DNA of 64,000 nucleotides from Candidatus Bipolaricaulota bacterium (GTDB lineage: Bacteria; Bipolaricaulota; Bipolaricaulia; Bipolaricaulales; Bipolaricaulaceae), in NCBI GenBank assembly GCA_014360985.1, contig JACIWK010000004.1, forward strand, positions 50,073-114,072, in the 5' to 3' direction. Made by a program: the position numbers and the translations under genes. Every line of letters begins with the position of its first letter. Within the stretch, counting starts at the first letter, position 1. The notes beneath the pieces were generated by a model, which did no database searches, was not told where the DNA came from, and worked only from the letters and a program-made list of their open reading frames with translations. This document shows, piece by piece, positions 1 through 8,626 of the stretch.

Positions 1-2
1 AG

Positions 3-44
3 AAGTCCGGGGGCTACATCATCAAGGGCTGCCGGGCCCCGTAG
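3..44 (+). CDS. 3' end of an unidentified gene (partial)
   Basis: A plus-strand frame is open from the window edge and ends at TAG 42-44, giving a 13-residue tail ending KGCRAP. It would converge on the LolA-like gene whose stop lies 3 bases further on. The tail is too short to identify. It may be a chance open frame, but the tight convergent spacing is typical of neighbouring real genes here. Confidence 0.3.
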   Translation, partial: KSGGYIIKGCRAP

Positions 45-47
45 CCC

Positions 48-785
48 CTACCCGTCCCCCAGCCCCGCGGGATCGAACACCTCGTCGGGCAGCGTTTCGA
101 ACGACACATCGACGATCGTGAGGACCGTCCGGCTCCCCTCGACGAGGGCGTTCTCCACGACCTGCTCGCGAACGTAAACGTCCCCGTCCAGCTCGGCGTA
201 CGCGACGAGGGTCACCCGGTACAGGAGAACCCCGGTCACGGCGAGGAGCCGGAGCTCGCGCGGCCGGCCGGCGGGGTCCACGGTCACGACGAGCGCCTGG
301 AACGGGACCCCGGGCGACGTGGCCCGGAGCTCGAGCTCGAGGATGGGGGTTCCGTCCGTGGCGAGCGCCTCCCGTTCCGCGGCGATTCGGTACTCCTCGG
401 CGAACCGGATCCCCGACAGCTGGGCCACAGCGGCGTCGCCGAACGCGGCCTGGGTCCCGCTTGTGCGCAGCGGGGCGAAGAGCTCCGGCTGCCAGAAGTA
501 GGTCCCCTGCGGTGTCACGAGGAACACCTGCCCCGCCTGATCCTCCGGGCGGACGAACTCGATCCGCACGTGGTCCCCTCCCGCGATCTCCTTGAACGCG
601 AGGCGAACCTCGGCCTCGTCGACCTCCCCGTCCACCTCCGACCGGACGACGACCGTGAGCTGGCTCGCCGGGGTGTCGAGGAACCGCGCCCGATCGAGCG
701 CCGCGAGGAGGTCGTCTCCCTGGCCGAGGGCCCCGAGGCCCGCAGCCCACGCCGCGACCACACATCCGACGATGAACTTCCGCAT
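48..785 (-). CDS. LolA-like outer-membrane lipoprotein-sorting family protein
   Basis: 245 residues. The start ATG at 785 follows a clear ribosome site (GGAGG). An N-terminal signal peptide (MRKFIVGCVV, then a hydrophobic stretch ending GALGQG) precedes a body of alternating beta strands. Phrases such as FLVTPQGTYFWQPEL and RIEFVRPEDQAGQVF are typical of the LolA/LppX half-barrel family that carries lipid or lipoprotein through the periplasm. It is the last gene of a unit whose upstream members (ATPase, two permeases, 797-2973) are broken. The family assignment rests on fold-like pattern, not on a specific catalytic motif. A second member of the family occurs at 34876-35676 beside an RND exporter, so two lipid-export-type units exist in this window. 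Confidence 0.7.
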   Translation of the reverse strand: MRKFIVGCVVAAWAAGLGALGQGDDLLAALDRARFLDTPASQLTVVVRSEVDGEVDEAEVRLAFKEIAGGDHVRIEFVRPEDQAGQVFLVTPQGTYFWQPELFAPLRTSGTQAAFGDAAVAQLSGIRFAEEYRIAAEREALATDGTPILELELRATSPGVPFQALVVTVDPAGRPRELRLLAVTGVLLYRVTLVAYAELDGDVYVREQVVENALVEGSRTVLTIVDVSFETLPDEVFDPAGLGDG

Positions 786-796
786 CAAACCCTCCT

Positions 797-1550
797 TCAC
801 AGACTGCGAAGCGCCTCGACGACCGTAATCCGGGCGTTCTTCGCCGCCGGGTAGAGGCTGCTCAGGGCCGTTGCCCCCAGGGCGACGAAGAACGGGACGA
901 CGAGCGTGGACGCCCCGATCGCGACGCGGATCGGCTGGGGCATGTTTCCCCCCGGCGGGATGAACGTGAGGCCGAGGGCGTTGAACACAAGGGCGAGCGC
1001 CCCTCCCGCCAGCGCCCCGATCAGCCCGCCCAGGGCCCCCACCACGAGCCCCTCGGCGACGAACCCCGCGAACACCCGCCCCCGCGGGGCGCCGAGCGCG
1101 CGCACGGTTCCCACCTCCCGCGTCTGCGCCCTCCAACCCCCGCCCGGCGACGACCAGGCACGCGTAGTCGGTGAGGCAGTCCTCGGGGATGATCCCCCGG
1201 GCGAGGAGGAGGGTGCTCCCCCGTTCGTCCCCCACGAGCCCCGCGAACCGGACCTGGGCCGTGGCCCCCGCGACCCCCGGGAGTTCCGCCACCAGGGACA
1301 GCGCCCGCTCCAGGTCCTCGGGCGGGATCAACCCCTCCAGCCCCGACCCCTTCCCGTCCAGGACCCGTGGGTTCCCGATCTGGAACGCCCCGAGCTCCAT
1401 CACGAGCGAGCGCTGGGCGGCGGCGATCGCCTCGCCCACGAACCCGAGCACGAACGAGAGGATGGTGAGGCCGATCGCGATCACGAGGAGGCTGATCGCG
1501 GTGCGGCGCTTGTTGCGGAACACGTTCCGGACGGCGACCTTGAGTGTCAT
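797..1550 (-). pseudogene. ABC transporter permease (FtsX/MacB type), broken by internal deletion
   Basis: The start ATG at 1550 opens a normal MacB/LolC-like N-terminus (TLKVAVRNVFRNKRRTAIS, one membrane segment, then an extracytoplasmic region) that reads to VVAGRGLEG near 1140. The frame then changes, and the next recognisable piece is the C-terminal FtsX domain (REVGTVRALG, three membrane segments, ending VVEALRSL at 797). Roughly 130-150 residues of extracytoplasmic domain are missing and the reading frame is shifted. It lies 11 bp upstream of the LolA-like gene and directly behind the second permease remnant, so it was part of one operon. Either genuine decay or an assembly collapse could explain it. 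Confidence 0.7.
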
Positions 1551-1552
1551 CG

Positions 1553-2566
1553 TCACACCGCGCGCAGCGCGTCCACCACGGGGACCCGCGATGCCTGGGA
1601 CGCGGGGAGGAGCGCCGAGACGAGGGTCGAAACGACGCTCACCAAGAGCGGGATGAGGACGACCACCTCCGTGAAGTCGACGCCGAGGGTCACCGCTTGG
1701 ACCGTCCCTGGGGGCTGCCAGGCGCGTGCCGAGGGCGCGGATCGTCCCCACCTCCCGCGTCCGCTCCAGAAACGACAGGGTGAGGATCTGGAGGACGATG
1801 AAGAACACGAGGATGAACACGGCCCCGACGAGGAACCCGAACAGGAGGTCGAAGAACCCGGACAGGCCGCGGTAGAACGGGGACAGGACGTCCCACGTGC
1901 GCACCGTCAGGCCCAGGCCCGCCCCGTCGAGCCTCGTGCCGATCCTGCGGGCGGCGGTCCACGTCCGGCCAAGGCGGTCGAGGCGGACCTCGATCCGGTC
2001 CACCCCGTCTGTGGCGAGGAGGAGCTGGGCGAACCGGAGCGGGACGAACACCTGGGCCCGTTCGACCTCGACCGACGAGAAGCGGAACAGCCCCACGACC
2101 TCGAGCGGGCTCACGTTGAACGCGCCGGCGACCGTGGTTGCGGTGAGGTTCACGAAGTCCCACGGCCGGCGACGACGAGGTCGTTGTAGTCGAGGACAGG
2201 GTTCTCCGGGACGACGCCCACCGCCCGGACCACCGCCGTCGTCCGGCGCGCGGCGAGGAGGCCGGACAGGGAGAGCTGGGCCGTGGTTCCGACCACGCCC
2301 CCCTCGGCGCGGACGAGGTCCTCGACCGCGGCCGAGACGTCCGGGCCGATGAGGTAGGCAAACCCCTCCGCGGTCCCGTCGAGAAGGTCCGGGGCGGCGA
2401 TCTGCAGGTTCCCGAACTGCTGGACGGTCGTCTTCTGGATGAGGGCCCGCGACCGCTCCACGAACCCGAGGACGACGAGGGACAGCGCGCACCCCAGCGC
2501 GACGATCCCCGCCGAGAGGAGCGTCCGGCGCCGGTTGCGGGACAGGTTACGCAGGGCCAGCCGCAC
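1553..2566 (-). pseudogene. ABC transporter permease (FtsX/MacB type), broken at two points
   Basis: The N-terminal part (VRLALRNLSRNRRRT, first membrane segment) runs from about 2566 to DLVVAGRG near 2160. The frame then shifts into an extracytoplasmic segment (TVAGAFNVSPLEVVGLF, QVFVPLRFAQLLL) and the membrane segment before TREVGTIRALGT. A second break near 1725 removes about 50 residues. The C-terminus (TEVVVLIPLLVSVVSTLVSALL, ending DALRAV and TGA at 1553) resumes in another frame. The stop is 2 bases before the start of the next permease remnant. Upstream it is fused in frame to a truncated ATPase. Confidence 0.7.
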
Positions 2567-2973
2567 CGCGGCCCGTTCCCGCCGCTCCCGACGCGGGGTC
2601 TTCGTGAGGAGGAGGGGGTACTCCACGTTCTCCGCCGCGCTGAGGACGGGGATGAGGTTGAACGTCTGGAACACGAGCCCGATCTTTTCCCGCCGCAGGA
2701 GGGCGAGGTCGCCCTCCGCGAGGCGGCTCGTGGGTTTGCCCTCGAACAGAACCTCTCCCTCGCTCGGTCGATCGATCAGCGCGAGCAGGTTGAGGAGCGT
2801 GGTCTTCCCGCTCCCCGAGGGCCCGTTGATGACCGCGAAGTCGCCCTGGACGGCGGTGAAATCCACCCGGTCGAGTGCCCGCACCGTCTCCTTGCCCAGG
2901 GTGTAGTGCTTGGTGAGGTTCTGGTCTCGAGCACCCGTGCCCCGCTCACGTAACAGAAGTTGCCCTGCTGCAT
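2567..2973 (-). pseudogene. ABC transporter ATPase (LolD/MacB type), truncated
   Basis: Begins at ATG 2973 behind a GGAGGG ribosome site. A single-base frameshift near 2925 separates the first ~16 codons (reading VLETR) from the rest (NLTKHYTLGKETVRAL). The Walker A motif (GPSGSGKTT) and the Q-loop region (GLVFQTFNLIP) are present. The protein then stops looking like an ATPase after RRERRERAA and runs directly into the permease N-terminus. The ABC signature, Walker B and H-loop are all absent, so it cannot be a working ATPase. The pieces match the LolD/MacB ATPase subfamily that partners FtsX-type permeases. Confidence 0.75.
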
Positions 2974-3029
2974 CGACCCTCCAATGGAGTCCCCATTCTA
3001 ACCGCGATCCGCCGAGCCCACCGAACACC

Positions 3030-3768
3030 CCTCAGCTCGGCTGTCGCCGCCGATTTGGGCGGGGGAGCAGGATGGGTTGAGAACACCTCGGCAGTGGTGG
3101 GCCCAACCGTGGGCTGCGCAGCGGCGCGCTCGGCCCGCGGAGGGGGCAGGAGCGGAGCGATCCCCGCCTCCCGGACGAGGACCCCGAAGTTCCGCCACCC
3201 CCGTCTGCGCACCTGGTGCTGGGTTCTCGCGAACTGGACAGAGAGGAGGTGCTCGACCCACTCGATCCGACACGGGATCGCCGCCGGTGGGTCGGCCCAT
3301 CTGTGATCGCTCCCGACGAGGACCCGCTCGGGGAGACGGCGGTGCGGAACACCGATCGTCTCGCCACCGCCTCCCGTGTCTCCGTGACATGGCCTGTCCA
3401 CCCATGAAGGATTCGTGCGGGGGCGAGAGGGTGGCGCAGTTCGTCCCGTACAGGCCGCGTCGCGGAGTAGCCGCACATGCCCACGGGTCTCGATAGCTTG
3501 GCTGCCACCTGAAGTGCGGTTCGAACCGTCCTCAGCCGCACGTCGAGTGGGACGCGCCCAGCGGGTGTCGAGCCCCATCTCGCCGATGATCGGCAGGCGT
3601 TCGGCGAGCGCACCGAACCGGTCCGGATCGAACTTGACCTGGGTTCGACCTTCCGCGGGCCCGCCCAGTGGCCGCGTCGAGCGACGGGGTCATCGCCAGC
3701 ACCGCGCCCGCGTCCTGGGGTTTGTTCGGTGTGGGACGGGGATCGAAGTGCGCGTGCGCATCGACAGA
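3030..3768 (-). pseudogene. TatD-like metal-dependent hydrolase, frameshifted remnant
   Basis: No single frame spans the region, but three frames on the minus strand give consecutive TatD-like pieces. The N-terminal metal-site segment (VDAHAHFDP) lies at about 3743-3767. Next comes FGALAERLPIIGEMGLDTRWA near 3565-3630, then VAAKLSRPVG and APARILHGWTGH near 3385-3500. The last piece is ERVLVGSDHRWADPP with WRNFGVLVREAGIAPLL near 3150-3330. At least two frameshifts are needed to join them. No start codon is visible in front of the first piece. Order and spacing match a TIM-barrel deoxyribonuclease/amidohydrolase of about 240 residues. It abuts the broken ABC operon, so about 3 kb here looks degraded. 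Confidence 0.6.
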
Positions 3769-3775
3769 GGCGAGG

Positions 3776-4957
3776 CTAGCCCTGGCGGAGGTCCAGCGGG
3801 CCGATGGACCGCTCGACCTTCCACCCCCGCGCCGGGGCTTCCGCGAGGAACCGGGCTCCGGGGAGGGCGCACTCGATCGGGGTCGCCCCGGGGGGGATCT
3901 CCCCCCGCACGGCGAGGGCGAGGACGAGCGCGGCGTGCCAGCCCGTGAGCTTCTCCATCGCCCGGAACCCCGTCGCGGGGTCGTAGCGGTCCACGAGGCT
4001 CACCCGGGCCTCCGCCGGCCGGGCGTCCAGTGTTCCCCGCGCCCGGACGTGGATCAGGCACACGTCGCGGGCCTCCGGGTCGGCGAGGGAGCGATCGAAC
4101 AGGGCGATCAGGAGGTCCCGCGGGACGACCGTGGTGTTCCCCACGGGGATTGGCTCCCGGTTGAACAGGCCCACCGTGCGCAGCCCGAGAAGAAGGTGAC
4201 AGTGCCCAGGGTAGCGGAGGGTCTTGTTCTCGAGAAGCTGGAGTCTCCCCGCGAACGTCCACGGCATGGTCGAGAGCCCGCCCGAGGTCACGAACGCCTC
4301 GAGTCTCCCCAGCGGCGGAACCTCCAGCTCCTCGAGCTCGGACAAAGCGGGGATGGGCGTGACCTCGCCCGCCCGGAGGAAGTACGCCTCGCCCTCGTAC
4401 TCGTTCACCAGCCCCTCGGCGCTGAAGAAGAGGGCGTAGTTCCACGGCGGCTGCGGCCGCTCTGGGAGGCCGCCATCGTAGATCCGGACTTCGTCCGCTT
4501 CGTCGAGGAGATCCAGCGCGGCAAGGGCGAGGGTCACGTTCATCCCCGGCCCCATCCCGCAGTCGGGGACGAGGGCGATCCCCGCTCGCTTGGCGTCGGG
4601 ATCGAGGGCGAGCTCGTCGCGGACGATCCCCGTGTGGCCCCCGAGGTCGACCATGTGCGTCCGCGTTTCGACCGCGAGGTGCGCCAGGCCCAGGTTGAAC
4701 CGGTACGACGCCGCGGAGAGGAGCCCATCGGCCGCCGCCAGGAGTGGGGCGAGGGACTGCGGTTGGGAGGCGTCGCCCGCGGTGGCCTTGGCCACGGAGC
4801 GGCCCACAAGCCGGTTCAGCCGCTCTGCCCCCCCGCGCGCAACGGCGACGTCGCGGTCGACCAAGGTGATCTGCTCCGCCGCGCCGTGCCGGGCGAGGTC
4901 GTACGCCGCGGCCACGCCCTGCCGCCCCGCCCCGACCACCACGTACCGGTAGCTCAC
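3776..4957 (-). CDS. Saccharopine dehydrogenase family oxidoreductase
   Basis: 393 residues. GTG start at 4957 behind AAAGGGGGA. The N-terminus is a Rossmann NAD(P)-binding fold (YVVVGAGRQGVAAAYDLARHG, then VDRD at the end of beta-2). It is followed by the SDH signature region (LLSAASYRFNLGLAHLAVE, HMVDLGG, VPDCGMGPGMNV) seen in lysine-9/carboxynorspermidine-type dehydrogenases. The C-terminal half (SGGLSTMPWTF, ENKTLRYPGHC) is the typical catalytic/dimerisation domain. Substrate cannot be read from sequence: lysine, saccharopine, carboxynorspermidine and lysine 6-dehydrogenase members look alike. There is no lysine-pathway neighbour to decide. The stop overlaps the region of the TatD-like remnant. 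Confidence 0.8.
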   Translation of the reverse strand: MSYRYVVVGAGRQGVAAAYDLARHGAAEQITLVDRDVAVARGGAERLNRLVGRSVAKATAGDASQPQSLAPLLAAADGLLSAASYRFNLGLAHLAVETRTHMVDLGGHTGIVRDELALDPDAKRAGIALVPDCGMGPGMNVTLALAALDLLDEADEVRIYDGGLPERPQPPWNYALFFSAEGLVNEYEGEAYFLRAGEVTPIPALSELEELEVPPLGRLEAFVTSGGLSTMPWTFAGRLQLLENKTLRYPGHCHLLLGLRTVGLFNREPIPVGNTTVVPRDLLIALFDRSLADPEARDVCLIHVRARGTLDARPAEARVSLVDRYDPATGFRAMEKLTGWHAALVLALAVRGEIPPGATPIECALPGARFLAEAPARGWKVERSIGPLDLRQG

Positions 4958-5185
4958 CTGATCCCCCTTTCAGCCCGAGAGCCCGTTGACTCCTCGGCCG
5001 CGGAGCGAACCTCCCCGCCTCATCGAGGTTCGTCGGCTGGATCGGCATCCGGATCCCGAACACGGACCGGAACTCCATCCCCAGGAGGCTCGATTCGCGC
5101 ACGGCCTTGATCTCCCGCACCGGCTGTGGGCGACGACTGCTTCCATCTTGATCGTGCTTCTTGACAGATCCAGGGTCCCTGCTCT
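4958..5185. other. Spacer with no supported gene
   Basis: 228 bases between two minus-strand genes. A minus-strand stretch (reading REIKAVRESSLLGMEF near 5050-5120) is open for about 60 codons, but I see no start codon, ribosome site or recognisable domain. A TTGACA occurs at 5158 on the plus strand without a plausible -10 box. It could hold the 5' leader of the dehydrogenase gene. Confidence 0.4.
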
Positions 5186-5848
5186 TCACGCCCCCGAGAC
5201 CAGGGCGCGGAGGTCGCCGGCTGCGTTCTCTACCTGGTCGGCGATCCCCCCCAGCATGAGCACAAGCTGGACGAGGTGGTAGCGATCGAACGGTGGCAGG
5301 TCCTCCGTCCCGTAGATCATGGACACGATTTCCCGCTCCACGAGGTCCGATTCGTGCTCGAACTGGTTGATGCGGTCCACGCCCTCGGAGATCTTGGCAG
5401 CCGCTTCGCGGAGGTTGCGGGCAGTGATCGCCGTGTCGAAGTCCTCGATCGTCACCCCGTAGGCATGGACGATCCGGCTCACGGCTTCCGCGAGCGCCCC
5501 ATACGCCTCCTCGAGCGCGATCCCCAACGGGGGACGGCGTAGCGACATCAGCAGCGCGGCATCCTGGCATAGATCCGCGATCTGGTCTTGATGCCACAGG
5601 AGCTGGTACAGGGCGGAGCGGGGGAGGAGGAGCCGCCGCTTCCGCGTCAGCTGATTGCGGATCTCTCGCTTGATGAGGTCCGCCTCGTGCTCTTTCTGGC
5701 TCACGAGGTCGGCGTTCACCGCCTCTCCCCTCAGCCAGGCCCGTGTCTGTCGGCCCAGCTCCTCTGCCGCCTCTTCCACCGCCGCAGCATGCGTTCTGAA
5801 CGTAATCAGAGGCCGTTGACTCACGATATGGTCCCTTATCCGCCCCAT
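5186..5848 (-). CDS. PhoU-like DUF47 family protein
   Basis: 220 residues. I chose ATG 5848 because a strong ribosome site (AAAGGAGG) lies just in front of it and falls inside the longer open frame that begins at 5869. The protein is all-helical, with the paired E/D-rich helices of the DUF47/PhoU fold (KEHEADLIKREIRNQL near residue 55, FEHESDLVEREIVSMIYG near 170). These repeats bind metal clusters in PhoU relatives. Family members usually sit beside Pit phosphate or metal transporters and modulate them. No Pit gene is in the window. A second family member lies just upstream (5946-6593), so the two may act together. Confidence 0.75.
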   Translation of the reverse strand: MGRIRDHIVSQRPLITFRTHAAAVEEAAEELGRQTRAWLRGEAVNADLVSQKEHEADLIKREIRNQLTRKRRLLLPRSALYQLLWHQDQIADLCQDAALLMSLRRPPLGIALEEAYGALAEAVSRIVHAYGVTIEDFDTAITARNLREAAAKISEGVDRINQFEHESDLVEREIVSMIYGTEDLPPFDRYHLVQLVLMLGGIADQVENAAGDLRALVSGA

Positions 5849-5945
5849 CGCCACCTCCTCCTTTCCCATTACGCGGCTTCCTTCTTTCGAAGGGTGCCTC
5901 TTGTCTCTGCGCAGGGTGACCGTACGCGAATACGTTCCCCCTCCG

Positions 5946-6593
5946 TCAGGGGCGACGCACGGCGACCGCCATCACCACGAGGTCGGACACGTCCTCCGCC
6001 CGGTCGGAGAGCGCGGCGAGCCTCTCCAGGAACTCCCGGACGAGGATCTTCTCCGCCAGCGGGAGATCGGTCGCGAACAGGCGGGCGATGGCCCGTCGCT
6101 GGAGCTCGTCCACCCGGCTCTCCTTGCGTTCCACCTCTTCGGCGTGCTTGATCGCTTCCGGGTCGCCGTCGAGGAGGCCCAGCACCGCGGCCTTCAGATC
6201 GCCCACCTGTTCCTGGATCGTCCCCAGCGCGTCGCGGATGAGGGGGTGAAGGAGGTCGGGGAGCGCGATCCGCTGCAGGGTAAGGGAGTACATCGCTCCC
6301 TCCGCGGCGTTGGCCAGGCCATCCACCCCTTCCACGATGTCGAGGAGGCTTCGCCGCGTGCCGGCGAGGAGCGCACCGCGGACCATCTCCTGCTCCGCGG
6401 TCCGCCGCACGTCGTCGGCCCGGGCTTCCTTGCGATGGGTCTCCACCGCGATCTCCTCGATCTCGTCCCACGGCTGACCGTCGAGGTGGGCTTGGATGCC
6501 CCTGGCCATGGTCGCCACCGCCTCCTCGACGGTGGCGAGGTGCTCGGCCACCAGAGTGCGAACCCTGCTTGCCCGATTGCGTCGGAACCCCAT
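5946..6593 (-). CDS. PhoU-like DUF47 family protein (second copy)
   Basis: 215 residues. ATG 6593 is preferred to the upstream in-frame start because AGGGGG lies 4 bases before it. All alpha-helical with the same two-repeat layout as its neighbour: HRKEARADDVRRTAEQEM near residue 52 and ERKESRVDELQRRAIARLF near 165 supply the acidic helix pairs. The two proteins are clearly diverged, so this is not a recent duplication. It is transcribed in the same direction as 5186-5848 with a 97-base gap and divergently from the EF-G-like operon, whose promoter lies at 6604-6633. Confidence 0.75.
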   Translation of the reverse strand: MGFRRNRASRVRTLVAEHLATVEEAVATMARGIQAHLDGQPWDEIEEIAVETHRKEARADDVRRTAEQEMVRGALLAGTRRSLLDIVEGVDGLANAAEGAMYSLTLQRIALPDLLHPLIRDALGTIQEQVGDLKAAVLGLLDGDPEAIKHAEEVERKESRVDELQRRAIARLFATDLPLAEKILVREFLERLAALSDRAEDVSDLVVMAVAVRRP

Positions 6594-6603
6594 GCGTCCC
6601 CCT

Positions 6604-6633
6604 TTGTCTGCCTTCTCTCCGGTAGGATATACT
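6604..6633 (+). promoter_or_regulatory. sigma70-type promoter of the EF-G-like operon
   Basis: TTGTCT at 6604-6609 and TATACT at 6628-6633 are separated by 18 bases. Transcription would start near 6640, giving a leader of about 30 bases before ATG 6671 with its AGGTGAT ribosome site. Confidence 0.6.
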
Positions 6634-6670
6634 GCCGCTGCGTCGTCAAGCAACTTCTGAGGTGATCGGG

Positions 6671-8626
6671 ATGAGACAAGCCCACAGCGTATGCTTTGTC
6701 GGCCACTCCGGCTCGGGGAAGACCGCGCTCGCCGAAGCCATGCTCCGGGTCGCGGGGGTAGCCGGGGACATCGCCCTTGACCGCACGCCCGAGGAGAAGA
6801 ACCGCAAGCAGTCCATCGACCTCTCCGTCGGTTCCTGTACGTGGCAGGGGAGGAGGATCGACCTCGTCGTGACTCCCGGCCTGGGGGAGTTCATCGAGGA
6901 GGTCCACAAAGGCATCGCGGCAGCCGACCTCGTCGTGCTCGTCGTGAACGCGGAGAAGCCGGTGGAGGTGGTGACGGAGCAGGCGTGGGAGATCCTCCGC
7001 GCCGCCCGCCGCCCTGCGTTCGTGTTCGTGAACATGCTCGACAAGCCCCTCGCCGATCCGGAAGCCGCGTTGAACGCGGTCCGCGGGGCGCTCGACGGCA
7101 AGTTCGTCCCGCTGCAGCTCGCGGTGCGGGAAGGGGACGCGTTCTTGGGGGTGGCCGACCTGCTCACTGACCCCCCCGCCTCCGGGAAGTTCACCGTATC
7201 GGATGAAATCAGAGCCCGCGCGGAGGCGCTCCGCGCCGAGCTCGTCGAGGAAGCGGCGACGTGCGACGACGCCCTGTTGGAGAAGGTGTTGGCCGACGAG
7301 GAGCCGTCGCGGGAGGAGGTGTTGGCCGCCCTACGCACGGGGGTGCAAGAGGGGCGGCTCGTGCCTGTGCTGTGGGGGTCCGTATCGGAGGGGCATGGGG
7401 TGCGGGAGCTCCTCGATGCGTCCCTGGCGCTTGGCCCGGACGGGGCCAACTCCTCGGGGACCCGGCTCCGCGTGTTCTCCCTGTCTCTCGACCCCTATCT
7501 TGGCCGCCTCGCTTACGTGAAGGTCCAGAGCGGTGAGGTCCGAGATGGAGATGCATTGTTCAACCTCACGACGAAGGACAAGGTCCAGATCCGCGACGTG
7601 TACGCCTACTCTGGGGCGAAGCTGGAGAAGGTGGGCCATGCCGGAGGGGGAAGCATCGCTGCCTTGGGGAAGCTGGAGGGGGTGGAGCTGGGGGCAACGC
7701 TTGATGCTGACCCAGACGCGGAGCCCGAGCCTCCGATCCCGTTCCCGAAGCCCGTGTTCGTCCGGGCGGTGACCGCCCGATCCCAGGCCGAGGAGGAGAA
7801 GGTGAGCACCGCCCTTCGCGATCTCTCTACGACCAAGGCCACGCTCACGTTCCAGCGCGACCCGGTGACGAAGGAAGGGCTCGTGGCGGGGATGGGCGAT
7901 GTTCAGCTCGACGTGCTCGCGGAGCGGCTGCGCACCCGATATGGAGTGGAGATCCAGTACAAGGTTCCCAAGGTCCCGTATCGGGAGACGATCCGCAAGA
8001 CGGCGACCGCCATGTACCGCCACAAGAAGCAGACCGGCGGGCACGGTCAGTTCGGTGAGGTCCACCTGCGCATCGAGCCCCTCCCTCGTGGGGCAGGATT
8101 CGAGTTCGTGGACGAGATCAAGGGTGGGGTTATCCCCCAGCAGTTCATCCCCGGGGTGGAGAAGGGGGTCCGCGAGGCGCTCGAAGAGGGGGTCCTTGCG
8201 GGCTTCCCGGTGGTGGACGTGCGGGCGGCCGTGTACTACGGGACCTACCACGAGGTGGACTCCTCGGAGCTCTCGTTCAAGATCGCGGCCCGCACCGCGT
8301 TCAAGATGGCGGCCGAGAACGCTGAGCCCACACTGCTGGAGCCGATCATGTCCCTCTCTGTGACCACGCCCGATGCGTTCACCGGGGACATCATCTCCGA
8401 CGTTACCTCCCGTCGGGGGAGGATCCTGGGGATGGAAGCGGAAGGGGGGAGGACGACGATTCGGGTCGAGGTCCCGATGGCGGAGACCTTGTCCTATGCC
8501 CTCGATTTGAAGGCGCTCACCCAGGGCCGGGCCACGTTCCAGATGTCCTTTGCCCGTTACGATTTCGTCCCCGCCCAGCTGCAGGAACGCCTGCTCGTCC
8601 AGCTGCGGGCCGCAGATGCGAGTTAG
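6671..8626 (+). CDS. EF-G-like translational GTPase with degenerate G motifs
   Basis: 651 residues. ATG 6671 follows GAGGTGAT; an in-frame GTG at 6662 lies inside that ribosome site. Domain order is that of EF-G: G domain (1-260), beta-barrel II, then domains III, IV and V (YRETIRKTATAMYRHKKQTG near 440, FVDEIKGGVIPQQFIPGVEKG near 480). The P-loop is intact (GHSGSGKT), but G3 reads VTPGLGEF instead of DTPGxxDF and G4 reads NMLDK instead of NKxD. It belongs to the EF-G-like paralogue family (cd04170 type) rather than the main EF-G. It may hydrolyse GTP poorly or have a ribosome-associated role other than translocation. The CBS gene overlaps its end by 11 bases. Confidence 0.85.
   Translation: MRQAHSVCFVGHSGSGKTALAEAMLRVAGVAGDIALDRTPEEKNRKQSIDLSVGSCTWQGRRIDLVVTPGLGEFIEEVHKGIAAADLVVLVVNAEKPVEVVTEQAWEILRAARRPAFVFVNMLDKPLADPEAALNAVRGALDGKFVPLQLAVREGDAFLGVADLLTDPPASGKFTVSDEIRARAEALRAELVEEAATCDDALLEKVLADEEPSREEVLAALRTGVQEGRLVPVLWGSVSEGHGVRELLDASLALGPDGANSSGTRLRVFSLSLDPYLGRLAYVKVQSGEVRDGDALFNLTTKDKVQIRDVYAYSGAKLEKVGHAGGGSIAALGKLEGVELGATLDADPDAEPEPPIPFPKPVFVRAVTARSQAEEEKVSTALRDLSTTKATLTFQRDPVTKEGLVAGMGDVQLDVLAERLRTRYGVEIQYKVPKVPYRETIRKTATAMYRHKKQTGGHGQFGEVHLRIEPLPRGAGFEFVDEIKGGVIPQQFIPGVEKGVREALEEGVLAGFPVVDVRAAVYYGTYHEVDSSELSFKIAARTAFKMAAENAEPTLLEPIMSLSVTTPDAFTGDIISDVTSRRGRILGMEAEGGRTTIRVEVPMAETLSYALDLKALTQGRATFQMSFARYDFVPAQLQERLLVQLRAADAS

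Noticed and set aside
906..2189. Long plus-strand open frame opposite the ABC transporter remnants
   Set aside because: Antisense shadow caused by high GC at third codon positions; no recognisable domain, and low-complexity Pro/Arg/Glu composition.
4990..5140. Minus-strand stretch reading REIKAVRESSLLGMEF as a gene remnant
   Set aside because: No start, no ribosome site and no family I can name; reported only as part of the spacer.
5158..5163. TTGACA as a promoter -35 box
   Set aside because: No -10-like sequence at 15-19 bases downstream and no plus-strand gene follows.
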